Source: JACDAN01 sp963802375 (GTDB taxonomy: Bacteria; Actinomycetota; Thermoleophilia; Gaiellales; Gaiellaceae). Taken from it: a DNA stretch of 64,000 bases. The position numbers and the translations under genes were made by a program. Positions within the stretch are counted from its first letter, which is position 1; each line of letters opens with the position of its first letter. The notes beneath the pieces are model-generated. The model made no database searches, was not told the DNA's origin, and was given only the letters and a program-made list of their open reading frames with translations. The DNA is taken from NCBI GenBank assembly GCA_963802375.1, contig CAWDIJ010000010.1, positions 558,001 through 622,000 on the forward strand, in the 5' to 3' direction. Shown piece by piece: positions 44,604 through 52,892 of this stretch.

Positions 44604-45521
44604 ATGAGCAAGCCGCGCATCTTCCTCGGGTCGTCGGGCGAGCAGGCCAAGCTGCTCCAGGCGATCACGCGCGGGCTCGAGGACGTCGCCGACGTGGAGC
44701 CCTGGACGACTACGTTCAACCCGGGGCGGTCCACCCTCGACCGGCTCGTCGAGCTCTCCCAGGAGGTGGATTTCGCAGCGTTCGTATTCGCACAGGACGA
44801 CTGGACTACGACGGATGCGTCCCAGTCCGGACAGGCGTCGCCGCGCGACAACGTGGTGTTCGAGGCTGGGCTGTTCGGCGGGGCGCTCGGCATCCGGCGC
44901 ACGTTCATCCTTCACGCGGACGGTTCGAAGCTGCCGAGCGACCTGCTCGGGCTGACCTCCGTCCGCTACGACCCCGCGACCAGCCCGGCGGAGGTTGGCG
45001 CGATCAACCAGAAGCTCCGCAAGGCGATCGCGACCGAGGGCAGCCGCAGCCTCGTCGAGGGGCTGTGGTGGCAGCTCTCGCTCACCATGCGGAGCGAGGA
45101 AGAACCGTCGGCGGTGAGTCTCCTGCGCATCTCGCGGGACCGCGACGGTGGCCTGAACGTGACCGGCCGGGCCTGGCAGGAGGACGGCACTCTTTCTGCC
45201 CGCTACTGGAGCGAGGCTGCGAAGGAGCGCAAGGATCCGGCCGGCGTCTTCTACTTCTGGAGGGGCGAGCGCCCTCGACACCCGAATGCGCCGGAGCTCG
45301 AGGGCACCGCCGAGATCAAGGTGGAGACCGCCGACCGCGCCACCGGGTACTGGACAACACGTTCGGATCGCGACCCCGGGCTGAATGCCCGAACGGCCGG
45401 CATCTACCTTCGAGCCGACCCCTCGGACCTCCAGGTGCTGGACGGCGGGAGCGAGGAGGAGCGGGCGCAGCTCATCGCTCGGCGCCTCCAGGAGTGGAAG
45501 TCGGCCGCAAACGCATACTGA
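44604..45521 (+). CDS. TIR-like (PF10137-type) nucleotide-binding protein with beta-rich C-terminal domain
   Basis: A 305-residue protein. Residues 1-125 match the TIR-like domain found in CBASS-associated effectors and stand-alone proteins: KPRIFLGSSGEQAKLLQAIT, DFAAFVFAQDDW, and PRDNVVFEAGLFGGALGIRR, with E87 at the likely catalytic position. Residues 146-290 are beta-rich (SLLRISRDRDGGLNVTGRAW; GVFYFWRGERPRHPN; TGYWTTRSDRDPG), perhaps a ligand-binding barrel. TIR-like domains of this kind can cleave NAD+; here that is inferred. A cyclase, sensor or anti-phage partner is not visible next to it. Confidence 0.75.
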   Translation: MSKPRIFLGSSGEQAKLLQAITRGLEDVADVEPWTTTFNPGRSTLDRLVELSQEVDFAAFVFAQDDWTTTDASQSGQASPRDNVVFEAGLFGGALGIRRTFILHADGSKLPSDLLGLTSVRYDPATSPAEVGAINQKLRKAIATEGSRSLVEGLWWQLSLTMRSEEEPSAVSLLRISRDRDGGLNVTGRAWQEDGTLSARYWSEAAKERKDPAGVFYFWRGERPRHPNAPELEGTAEIKVETADRATGYWTTRSDRDPGLNARTAGIYLRADPSDLQVLDGGSEEERAQLIARRLQEWKSAANAY

Positions 45522-45738
45522 CGTCAACCCCGCCACGCCGGACGTGCTTCAGCTGATGGCACAGCATCAGGTGCGGCGCCTGCCGGTCGTGGATGACGAG
45601 AACCGGCTCGTCGGCGTGGTGTCCCAAGCCAACGTCGCGATCGAGGCGAAGGACAAGTCCGTGGGCGAGATGCTGGCTGGAGGGTATCCGCCGCCGCGCT
45701 GGCTGAATCGACCGCCTGTGGCGGGGCCTTACCGCTGA
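45520..45738 (+). pseudogene. Truncated CBS-domain fragment
   Basis: Directly after the TIR-like gene, in another frame: VLQLMAQHQVRRLPVVDDEN, then RLVGVVSQANVAIEAKDKSV. This is half of a CBS pair, lacking its N-terminal half, with no start codon in a sensible place. It ends before TGA 45736-45738. Probably the remnant of a CBS-domain protein disrupted by rearrangement. Confidence 0.6.
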
Positions 45739-45742
45739 TCCT

Positions 45743-46861
45743 TCACGAGAACGCGGGTCCCTCATCGTCGAGTAGTTGCCCGATCACCGCGTCCCCGAGC
45801 GGCAGCGAGGAGGTGAGCCCGGGCGACTCGATGCCGAAGAGGTGCACCAAACCCGGTACACCGTGCTCCCGCGAGCCTTGCACGAGGAAGTCCGCCGCGG
45901 GTGCACCTCTCCCCGAGATCTTGGGGCGGATGCCCGCGTAGTCCGGCCCCAGCGCCCCATCCGGGAGTCCGGGCCAGTAGCGCCGGATCGCCGCGTAGAA
46001 GCGGTCGGCGCGCCGGGGGTCCACCGTGTACTCGATCCTGTCTGTCCATTCCACGTCCGGGCCGAAGCGCGCGCGCCCGCCGAGGTCGAGCGTCATGTGC
46101 ACGCCGAGGCCTCCGGGCTCGGGCACCGGGTAGACGAGGCGCGAGAACGGCGAGCTCCCCGCGAGCGTGTAGTAGTTGCCTTTTGCGTAGAGCTCGGGCG
46201 GCGCGAGCTCCGCGGGGTAGCCCTTGATGCGGCGCGCGAGGCTCGGCGCCCGCAGACCTGCGCTGTTCACCACCTGCGTGGCAAGGATCGGCTCGGCGCC
46301 CGCGACGTGCAGCTCGATGCCGTCGGCGCGCACCACCCCCTTCGTGAGCGGGCTCTTCAACGCGAGCATTGCACCGGCGCGCTCCGCATCGCCTAGGAAG
46401 GCGAGCATCAGCGCGTGGCTGTCGATGATCCCCGTTGAGGGTGAGTGCAGTGCCGCCACGCAAAGCAACTCCGGTTCCATCGCCAAAGCTTCGGCTGGGC
46501 TCACGGGCACGACATCGGTGACGCCGTTGGCGTGCGCGTTCCGTCGGATGCCCTCCAGCTCCTCCGATTGCGCGGCGTCGGTGGCGACGATCAGCTTGCC
46601 GCAGCGCCGGTGCGGCACCCCGCGCTCTTCGCAGAAGGCGTAAAGGCGCTGCCGACCCTCCACGCAGGTGCGCGCCTTGAGCGAATCCCGCGGGTAGTAG
46701 ATCCCGGCGTGGATGACCTCCGAATTGCGCGAACTCGTATGCTTGCCGATCGCGTCCTCGGCCTCGAGGATCACGACCTCGCGTCCGGCCGTCGCCAGGG
46801 CGCGCGCCACTGCGAGGCCCACCACGCCGGCGCCAATCACGACTGTGTCGACGCGATCCAT
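45743..46861 (-). CDS. FAD-dependent L-2-hydroxyglutarate oxidase-like protein
   Basis: A 372-residue FAD enzyme of the DAO family. VVIGAGVVGLAVARALAT is the dinucleotide fold; GKHTSSRNSEVIHAGIYYP is characteristic of LhgO/L-2-hydroxyglutarate oxidases. Later segments PVPEPGGLGVHMTLDLGGRA and FGIESPGLTSSLPLGD also match. It would oxidise L-2-hydroxyglutarate (or a related hydroxyacid) to the oxoacid using a quinone or O2. ATG 46861 is the first start in register with the fold. Confidence 0.88.
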   Translation of the reverse strand: MDRVDTVVIGAGVVGLAVARALATAGREVVILEAEDAIGKHTSSRNSEVIHAGIYYPRDSLKARTCVEGRQRLYAFCEERGVPHRRCGKLIVATDAAQSEELEGIRRNAHANGVTDVVPVSPAEALAMEPELLCVAALHSPSTGIIDSHALMLAFLGDAERAGAMLALKSPLTKGVVRADGIELHVAGAEPILATQVVNSAGLRAPSLARRIKGYPAELAPPELYAKGNYYTLAGSSPFSRLVYPVPEPGGLGVHMTLDLGGRARFGPDVEWTDRIEYTVDPRRADRFYAAIRRYWPGLPDGALGPDYAGIRPKISGRGAPAADFLVQGSREHGVPGLVHLFGIESPGLTSSLPLGDAVIGQLLDDEGPAFS

Positions 46862-47001
46862 GGAGGAAGTTGCGCTCGACGAGGAAGGTGCTGAGACCCG
46901 CGGCTGCCGTGGCCATTGGGCGGGCGCCGCCGTAGGACAAAGCCACGGGGAGATCGCGCTCCGCTCATGGCGCAAATTACATCGGGCATCAGTTCCGTGG
47001 C

Positions 47002-47020
47002 ATCGGTGTCAGACACCGAT
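47002..47020. repeat. Odd palindrome ATCGGTGTC-A-GACACCGAT
   Basis: A perfect 9-bp dyad around a single base, in the 272-base gap between the LhgO-like and ssrA genes. Similar in style to the odd palindrome at 55958-55974. Function unknown; no gene lies in 46862-47133. Confidence 0.4.
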
Positions 47021-47087
47021 TTATGACAAGGGGCATTCGTGCCAGCTCTACAACATTCGCCGCCGCCGACTTCGTGAACGAACCGAG

Positions 47088-47127
47088 CGAAGTCGCCATG
47101 GCCCGCGCAGCGGGCCATGACTTCGAT
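47088..47127 (-). terminator. Terminator of the tmRNA gene
   Basis: CATGGCCCGC (47097-47106) pairs perfectly with GCGGGCCATG (47110-47119), extended outward by CGAAGTC/GACTTCG. It begins about 15 bases beyond the 3' end of ssrA in its transcription direction. Confidence 0.6.
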
Positions 47128-47133
47128 CGGGAG

Positions 47134-47496
47134 TGGAGGCGGCGGGAATCGAACCCGCGTCCGAGGCCGCACCGACAAAGCGTCTACAAGCTTAGGCTGC
47201 CCTTCAGATTCGCCCGCCGGCCGGTGGACAGCCAACCAACCGCCGGGCTAGTCATCCTTTGGTGTCGCGCCTCAGGCGATGACGTTCCCTTGGCGCCAAG
47301 CCCGTTCGTTGACGCCGCTGACCGAACCACGGGCCGAGCTCGGAGCGACGCGCTTCGCTACGGGTTAGGCAGCGAGAGCGAGTGCGTGATTGTCATCCGC
47401 ACTTGCATTGGTTCCCGGTTGTTTTACGAGGCCGACCGGGGACCTCGGCTTGCAACTCTGCCGGAGAACCGACCACGTCGAAACCTGGTCGCCCCC
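47134..47496 (-). ncRNA. ssrA: tmRNA (transfer-messenger RNA)
   Basis: A 363-nt tmRNA. The 5' GGGGGCG pairs with 3' CGCCTCC; the T-arm GCGGGTTCGATTCCCGC and the 5' GGTTTCGACG segment are diagnostic. After GGCCTCGTAAAA the tag frame opens; from the likely resume codon GCA it encodes ASADDNHALALAA followed by TAA. The LALAA end matches the conserved proteolysis signal. CCA is not encoded. smpB (50571-51032) and rnr (51037-52731) lie 3 kb away on the same strand. It rescues stalled ribosomes and marks the truncated peptide. Confidence 0.95.
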
Positions 47497-47510
47497 GTAT
47501 GTCAAGCCGC

Positions 47511-47541
47511 ATTGTAGCCGCGGGCCCGCGCCCTCCCGCAA
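47511..47541 (-). promoter_or_regulatory. Candidate ssrA promoter
   Basis: On the minus strand TTGCGG (complement of 47536-47541) and TACAAT (complement of 47511-47516), 19 bases apart, precede the tmRNA 5' end by about 14-20 bases, leaving a short leader for RNase P processing. Confidence 0.4.
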
Positions 47542-47588
47542 GGCGGAGGTGGAGCGGCACCGAACGAGTCGGTTCGCGAGAATCGCGC

Positions 47589-48632
47589 ATGATGCGCGCC
47601 CACCGCACCATTACCGTCGTCAGCTGCCACGCGGGCGGCGAGGTCGGCAACGTCGTTGTCGGCGGGGTCCTCCCGCCGCCCGGCGATTCCGTTTTGGCGC
47701 AGATGCAGCACCTGCGGACGCACGGAGACGGGCTTCGGCGCCTGCTGTTGCGCGAGCCGCGCGGCAGCGTCGCTTGTCACGCGAACTTGGTGGTTCCCAC
47801 GACGAGGGAGGACTGCGACGCGGGGTTCATCATCATGGAGCCGACCGAGTACCCGCCGATGTCCGGCTCGAACACGATCTGCACGGCGACGGTGCTGCTC
47901 GAGTCCGGCATCCTGACGATGTCCGAGCCGGAAACCATCCTCCGGCTCGAGGCTCCGGGCGGCGTCGTCGAGGTGCGGGCGGCTTGCCGGGACGGCCGCT
48001 GCGAGAGCGTGGAGTTCACGAACGTTCCCTGCTTTGCCGACCGCCTCGATGCACCGCTCGAGGTCGACGGCCTCGGCACTATCACCGTCGACGTCGCCTA
48101 CGGAGGGATGTGGTACGCGATCGCCGACGCGGCCGCACTCGGCTTCACCATCGAACCGCACGAGGCGCGTGACCTCTCGCTTGCCGGTGAGAGGATCCGA
48201 GCCGCCGCCCGGGAGCAGCTCACCTGCGAGCACCCGGAAAACCCGTCCATCGCCGGAGTCAGCATCGTCCAGATCGCGGAGCCGTGGCAGGGCGTCGGCG
48301 CAGTGAGCCGAAACGCGGTCGTCGTCGCCCCGGGTCGGCTTGACCGCTCGGCGACCGGCACCGGGCTCTCCGCGCGCATGGCGACTCTCCACGCCCGCGG
48401 ACAGATGAAGGCCGGAGACTCGATGACGCACGCCTCCGCCATCGGCTCGGAGTTCGTGGGCCGGATCATCTCCGAGACGTCGGTCGGCGACCGCCCCGCG
48501 ATCGTCTCTGCGATCCGCGGCAGCGCCTGGATCACCGGCATTTCTCAGCTGATGGTCGATCCGACGGATCCGTTCCCGGAGGGCTACCTGCTCTCGGATA
48601 CATGGGGAGTCAGCGGTCTGGACACCCAGTAG
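47589..48632 (+). CDS. Proline racemase-superfamily protein with Ser/Thr active-site pair
   Basis: A 347-residue member of the proline racemase / hydroxyproline epimerase / trans-3-hydroxyproline dehydratase family. Family segments are clear: MEPTEYPPMSGSNTICTATV, IAGVSIVQIAEPW, LDRSATGTGLSARMATLHAR, SEFVGRI. The first catalytic Cys site (normally MCGH) reads MSGS (S92), and the second (DRSPCGTG) reads DRSATGTG (T256), so both Cys are replaced. A dehydratase-like or other reaction is likelier than racemisation. ATG 47589 or 47592 starts the gene. Confidence 0.85.
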   Translation: MMRAHRTITVVSCHAGGEVGNVVVGGVLPPPGDSVLAQMQHLRTHGDGLRRLLLREPRGSVACHANLVVPTTREDCDAGFIIMEPTEYPPMSGSNTICTATVLLESGILTMSEPETILRLEAPGGVVEVRAACRDGRCESVEFTNVPCFADRLDAPLEVDGLGTITVDVAYGGMWYAIADAAALGFTIEPHEARDLSLAGERIRAAAREQLTCEHPENPSIAGVSIVQIAEPWQGVGAVSRNAVVVAPGRLDRSATGTGLSARMATLHARGQMKAGDSMTHASAIGSEFVGRIISETSVGDRPAIVSAIRGSAWITGISQLMVDPTDPFPEGYLLSDTWGVSGLDTQ

Positions 48633-48857
48633 CTCCGGCATTTTGAGTTCGGCCGCGTCCCGAACTACGGTCGAGGCGATCAGCCGACGGCAGTCGGGAA
48701 ACGAGGGCTTCGAAAGGGGAAACAGCGTTCACAGTGCGACGGTGGCCGCGCACGATCCGGCGGCGACCACGTCACGCCGCGTCCAAACGGGCGGCCCGCG
48801 CTCACGCGCTGGGACATCAAGGAAAGGGCCAAGCGCAATGGGCACGTAGAACGGGAA

Positions 48858-48881
48858 GGGGCGCGGCCGAAGCCGCGCCCC
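48858..48881. terminator. Strong bidirectional hairpin terminator
   Basis: GGGGCGCGGC (48858-48867) and GCCGCGCCCC (48872-48881) pair perfectly around CGAA, between the convergent racemase-like and glucose-dehydrogenase-like genes. Confidence 0.7.
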
Positions 48882-48890
48882 TCACCGGGC

Positions 48891-50468
48891 TCAGCGGCGG
48901 AAGATCTCGTAGACCGCGCCGTGCGTAAGGGAGACCACGAAGAGGTTCCCGTTCGGCCCGGTCTCGATGTCTGTTCCGACGCCGAAGTTCGTCCCGAAGA
49001 GCAGGCTCTCGCTCTCGGTGATGTCGTGCTTGGCGGTGTTGTCGGCGACCCGATCTTCGAGACGCGGGTCGTCGACGCCGATCTGCCGCCTGTTCCCCGT
49101 CAGGTTGAACCGGAACAGGTACCCACCGGCGGTCAGCGGCGTCGCCGCCCCCGCGAACAGGTCGTTCCGGTACTGGGGTCCGAGCGCCGGGCTCGCAAGG
49201 AAGCCGATCCCGGCGGGCGGCACCGCGAAGCGCCAGCTGAACTCCGGATCGCTGTAGTGCGATCCGGGCAGGACATGCAGGCGCGACAGCGCCTCCTGCG
49301 GCGTGTTGGCGATATTGCTCGGCGGCCAGCGGATCTGCTGGAGCTGTGCCCCCGCCAGACCACCGGACGGAGGCAGCGTCTGCTCGATCGCCTTGAATTG
49401 CGCGATGCGACCGACCGGGCCCATGATCTGGATCCAGCCGCCGTTCATCCCGCGCTCCACGCGGTTCATCTCGTCGAACGCGTCATCGGCGTTCTGCTGG
49501 TCCCAGAGCGCTCCGGACGCCGGGTCGAACGCGATCCCGAACGTGTTCCGAAGCCCGTACGCGAACACGCGCTGGATGTTTTGCCCCGCCTCACCACCGA
49601 CGGACGCGCCCGCCGAGAAGAACGGATTGTCCATCGGTGTCGAGCCGTCGTCGTTCAGTCGGAGGATGACACCGCTCAGGTGGGCGTTGTCAGGCTCCGG
49701 ACCGCCGAACTGGTCGTCGTCCGTTGGCGGGGTCGGTCCGTTCCGCAGGTTCTGCATCTGCCCGCGCCGGCCGAGGTCGCCTACGGCGACGTACAGCTTT
49801 CCGTCGGGCCCGAACGCGATCGGACCGCCGTCATGGTTCCCGCGCGCGGGCTGGGCCGAGTCGCCCTGCCCCGGCGGATCCGGCGCCCCGTCGTGCTGGA
49901 ACGCGAGCAGCTTCCTCAGGTTCTGGTCGTAGACGAGCTGCGAGCCGGTCCACTCGAACCGGTCGACCCGGTTTCCGAGCAGCGGCACTTGGAGCGTATC
50001 GCCGGTGTCGGGCAGCCCCGTCATCGCTTCGGGTGTGTCCAAGCACGCCGGCTCCTCGGGCTGGAACGGATCGCCGGACTGCGGCGCCGTGCTCCGGCAG
50101 GTCCAGAAGAGATAGACGCCCGGATCGGTCGGGAAGCGCGGATGCAGCGCGATCCCGAGCAAGCCCCGTTCGGACGCGTTGTTGACTGAGAGGTCGAGGA
50201 CCGTTCCCTGGACCGCGCCGTTCACGACGCGCTTGACAGCCCCGGTGTTCTTCTCGACCACGAGGAAGTCGTTCGGGCCGAGGAACGCCATCGTGCTGGG
50301 CGTCACGAGCCCGCTGACCACGGTTCGAACCCGGAGATTGGGATCGAGGACCGCAGGCCCGGTCTCTTGCGCGCCGACCGGGGCCGTGGACGCACCTGCG
50401 ATCAGCGCGGTCACGGCTGCTGCTGCAGCCAGCAGCGACGCGCGCATGAGTCGTGTGGGTCGTTGCAT
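48891..50468 (-). CDS. Exported PQQ-type glucose/sorbosone dehydrogenase-like protein
   Basis: A 525-residue exported protein: ATG 50468, preceded by GGGGGAAA, then a signal sequence (ASLLAAAAAVTALIAGASTA). The body is a six-bladed propeller of the GSDH/YliI type with VVSGLVTPSTMAFLGPNDFL, NHDGGPIAFGPDGKLYVAVG, and YGLRNTFGIAFDPASGALW. Members oxidise sugars or are binding proteins using PQQ and calcium; whether PQQ is bound cannot be told. Its start lies about 100 bases from the smpB stop. Confidence 0.88.
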   Translation of the reverse strand: MQRPTRLMRASLLAAAAAVTALIAGASTAPVGAQETGPAVLDPNLRVRTVVSGLVTPSTMAFLGPNDFLVVEKNTGAVKRVVNGAVQGTVLDLSVNNASERGLLGIALHPRFPTDPGVYLFWTCRSTAPQSGDPFQPEEPACLDTPEAMTGLPDTGDTLQVPLLGNRVDRFEWTGSQLVYDQNLRKLLAFQHDGAPDPPGQGDSAQPARGNHDGGPIAFGPDGKLYVAVGDLGRRGQMQNLRNGPTPPTDDDQFGGPEPDNAHLSGVILRLNDDGSTPMDNPFFSAGASVGGEAGQNIQRVFAYGLRNTFGIAFDPASGALWDQQNADDAFDEMNRVERGMNGGWIQIMGPVGRIAQFKAIEQTLPPSGGLAGAQLQQIRWPPSNIANTPQEALSRLHVLPGSHYSDPEFSWRFAVPPAGIGFLASPALGPQYRNDLFAGAATPLTAGGYLFRFNLTGNRRQIGVDDPRLEDRVADNTAKHDITESESLLFGTNFGVGTDIETGPNGNLFVVSLTHGAVYEIFRR

Positions 50469-50570
50469 GCAGTTTCCCCCTCTTCGCCGCAAATCGACCT
50501 GGCGGCTTCGAGCCGCCCAAGGGGTCCCTACGGGTCGTTCGCGAAGACGGTTTTCAAGTAGGAAAGACGG

Positions 50571-51032
50571 CTAGCGAGAGCGCTGCTTCAGCGCCCGCTC
50601 CATCTGGCGATCCGCCTCGCGGCGCGAGATGTCTCGGCGCTTGTCGCGCACGTCCTTACCCTTCGCGAGCGCGATCTCGACCTTCGCGCGCCCGTCCTTG
50701 AAATAGAGACGGGTCGGGACGAGGGTGAACCCGCGCTCCTGCACCTTCCCGATGAGCGACTCGATCTCGCGTCGATGCAGGAGCAGCTTGCGGTCCCGGT
50801 CGGGCTCGTGGTTTCGGTCGCCTGCCTGGTCATACGGGGCGATGTGCGAGCCCACGAGCCAGAGCTCGCCGTCCCGGATGTCCGCGAACGACCGCTGGAG
50901 GTGAGCCTGGCCCTGCCGGAGCGACTTGACCTCGGATCCCGTCAGGACCAGGCCCGCCTCGTGGCGCTCGAGCAGGTGGTACTCGTGTCGCGCCTTGCGG
51001 TTCTCCGCAATCAGTTTCTCGCCGTGAGCCAT
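50571..51032 (-). CDS. smpB: SmpB, tmRNA-binding protein
   Basis: SmpB (153 residues) binds the tRNA-like domain of tmRNA and is required for trans-translation. It starts at ATG 51032 with MAHGEKLIAENRKARHEYHL; LTGSEVKSLRQGQAHLQRSF and the basic tail KDVRDKRRDISRREADRQME are family hallmarks. It follows rnr by four bases and shares its transcript. The tmRNA gene is 3.1 kb downstream. The cluster fits a decay and rescue unit. Confidence 0.97.
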   Translation of the reverse strand: MAHGEKLIAENRKARHEYHLLERHEAGLVLTGSEVKSLRQGQAHLQRSFADIRDGELWLVGSHIAPYDQAGDRNHEPDRDRKLLLHRREIESLIGKVQERGFTLVPTRLYFKDGRAKVEIALAKGKDVRDKRRDISRREADRQMERALKQRSR

Positions 51033-51036
51033 CCGA

Positions 51037-52731
51037 TCAATTGTGGCTGCTGGCGGGGCGGATCTCGATCTTTCCCTCCGCTCGATTGATCTCGGTGACG
51101 GCAACCTGGATCGGATCGCCGAGTCTGAACGTGCGCTTCGTGCGGCGTCCGACGAGGCCAGTGCCGAGCTCGTTCACCTCGTAGTAGTCGCCGCCCAGGC
51201 GCCGGACCGGGACGTAGCCCTCGAAGACCTCGCCGAAGCGGACGAAGAGGCCGGAGCCGATGACGCCGTTGATCTCGCCCTCGAACGTCGCGTCCCAGCC
51301 GCGGTCGAAGAGCACCGAGTCGAGCAGCCAGGCGAGGCAGATGTCGTCCGCGCGGTACTCGATGTCTGCGTACCGGCGCTCCTGGACGGACGCATGCTCC
51401 GCGGCCTCGCCGAGATCCTCGGGAAGCGGGTCGTCGGCGACGCCGAGCTCGCGCAGGAGCGCGCGGTGGACGACGAGGTCGGGATAGCGCCGGATCGGCG
51501 ACGTGAAGTGGGCGTATGCGGAGCTCGCGAGTCCGGAGTGGCCAAGGTTCCGGCCGTCGTACCGCGCTTGCTTCAGCGCCCGCAACACCAGGGCTGGGAA
51601 CGCCTCGGAACCGCGGCCCGACCGCTCGACGTAGTCGGAGACGCGCTCGCTCGTGTCCGCGGCGAGCTTGGCTGCCGCCGCGGGGGTCAAACGCTCCCGC
51701 TCGGGCGCCGGCGGCGTCGGCACTTCGAGATCGGCGAGCTTCGCGAGCAGGTGCAGGACGGCCTGTGGATCCGGCCGCTCGTGGACGCGGTAGAGCGCCT
51801 CTCGGCGGCGTCCGGCCAGTAGTCCGCCGACGGCCTCGTTGGCAAGGATCATCAGCTCCTCGACGAGCATGTGCGCGTGCGGCTCGAACTCGAGCCAGGC
51901 GCGCTCGACGCGGCCGTGCTCGTCGAAGGCGAATGCAACCTCCCGGCTCGTCACGCGGAGGGCGCCGCGGGCGAAACGGCGGCGGCGCAGTTCGAGCGCA
52001 ACCGTCTCGGCCAGCCTGAGGCCTTCCTCGAGCTCGGGCGCGGCGGCCTCCTCTCCGCCCAGGATCCGCTCCGCCTGGCCGTAGGTCAGCCGGGCGCGGC
52101 TGCGAATGACCGACCGGTAGAACGCCGGTTCGCCGAGCTGCAGGTCCGCGTCGATGGGAACCTCGACGGTGACGCAGAGCCGATCCTCTCGGGGCCGCAG
52201 GCTGCACAGGTCGTTCGAGAGCTCGGGCGGCAGCATCGGCGCGACGCGGCCGGGGATGTAGAGGGAGAAGGCACGTTCCGCGGCACCGCGGTCGAGCGGC
52301 GAGCCCGCAGGGACGAAGTGCGACACGTCGGCGATGTGGACCCAGACGCGAAACCCGTCTCGCTCCCGCCGGACCGCGATTGCGTCGTCGAAGTCCTGCG
52401 CCGTGTCGGGATCGATCGTGAAGCAGACTTCCTCGCGGAGGTCGACACGGCCGTCCAGGCTCGGGGCCGGCGGGTCGTGCGGCTCGAACTCCGTCCTCGC
52501 CCCCTCCTGCTCGAGCAGCGCCTCGAGGACGTTGTCGAGCCGGTCGGCCCGCCCGAGGGCCTTCTTGACCCGAGCGCGCCCCCGCGCAGTGGTCACGACC
52601 GCGAGGTCTCCGGGGCCGACCTCGCCGAGCCCGCGCTTGTCCAGCGTGAGCGGCAAACCGGGCGTGAAGAACGGCTCGCCGACGAGAAAGCGCCCGCGCC
52701 GAGCGACCTCGACGACGACTCTGTCAGACAC
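51037..52731 (-). CDS. rnr: RNase R (RNB-family exoribonuclease)
   Basis: A 3'-5' exoribonuclease of the RNB family: 564 residues if started at GTG 52731 (VSDRVVVEVARRG), with the frame open to ATG 52821. The catalytic RNB motif DPDTAQDFDDAIAV, IPGRVAPMLPPELSNDLCSL, HFTSPIRRYPDLVVHR and a C-terminal S1 domain are present. It is shorter at the N-terminus than typical RNase R (about 700+ residues), so cold-shock domains are reduced. It acts with tmRNA-SmpB in nonstop-mRNA decay. A GAACGGGC-AAA-GCCCGTTC hairpin lies in the open upstream segment. Confidence 0.93.
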   Translation of the reverse strand: MSDRVVVEVARRGRFLVGEPFFTPGLPLTLDKRGLGEVGPGDLAVVTTARGRARVKKALGRADRLDNVLEALLEQEGARTEFEPHDPPAPSLDGRVDLREEVCFTIDPDTAQDFDDAIAVRRERDGFRVWVHIADVSHFVPAGSPLDRGAAERAFSLYIPGRVAPMLPPELSNDLCSLRPREDRLCVTVEVPIDADLQLGEPAFYRSVIRSRARLTYGQAERILGGEEAAAPELEEGLRLAETVALELRRRRFARGALRVTSREVAFAFDEHGRVERAWLEFEPHAHMLVEELMILANEAVGGLLAGRRREALYRVHERPDPQAVLHLLAKLADLEVPTPPAPERERLTPAAAAKLAADTSERVSDYVERSGRGSEAFPALVLRALKQARYDGRNLGHSGLASSAYAHFTSPIRRYPDLVVHRALLRELGVADDPLPEDLGEAAEHASVQERRYADIEYRADDICLAWLLDSVLFDRGWDATFEGEINGVIGSGLFVRFGEVFEGYVPVRRLGGDYYEVNELGTGLVGRRTKRTFRLGDPIQVAVTEINRAEGKIEIRPASSHN

Positions 52732-52822
52732 CGGCAGTCGCTCTCGAATTCGCCGCGGAACGGGCTTTGCCCGTTCGGCTCGAAGACCTCCGAACCACCA
52801 CCACCGCGTGAGACCAAGCATT

Positions 52823-52892
52823 CGCGCCGCGCGGCGCGGAAGCGCCGCCCGGCTGCTGGAAGGTCGCTGAAAGTCGTGAGACTTTCAGCGAA
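52823..52892. repeat. Hairpin repeat with GNRA-type loop, copy 1 (ftsX-rnr spacer)
   Basis: Two hairpins: GCGGCGC-GGAA-GCGCCGC, and CGCTGAAAGTC-GTGA-GACTTTCAGCG (52865-52890, 11 bp perfect). The copy at 56017-56078 has the first stem as GCAGCGC-GAA-GCGCTGC and a GCGA loop in the second. The paired change (G-C to A-T) indicates selection for structure. It follows the ftsX stop on the minus strand. Confidence 0.65.

Noticed and set aside
47023..47517. A frame reading RRRESNPRPR within the tmRNA region
   Set aside because: This is the well-known spurious translation of a tRNA-like T-arm; the tmRNA structure explains the sequence.
48643..48849. A 68-codon frame after the racemase-like gene
   Set aside because: No start signal, no domain, low-complexity Ser/Arg content, and it is followed by a terminator; I see no gene here.
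52731..52821. Extended N-terminus of RNase R from ATG 52821
   Set aside because: The extension covers a GAACGGGC hairpin and abuts the dispersed repeat; its residues do not resemble RNase R, so GTG 52731 is preferred, although the start remains uncertain.
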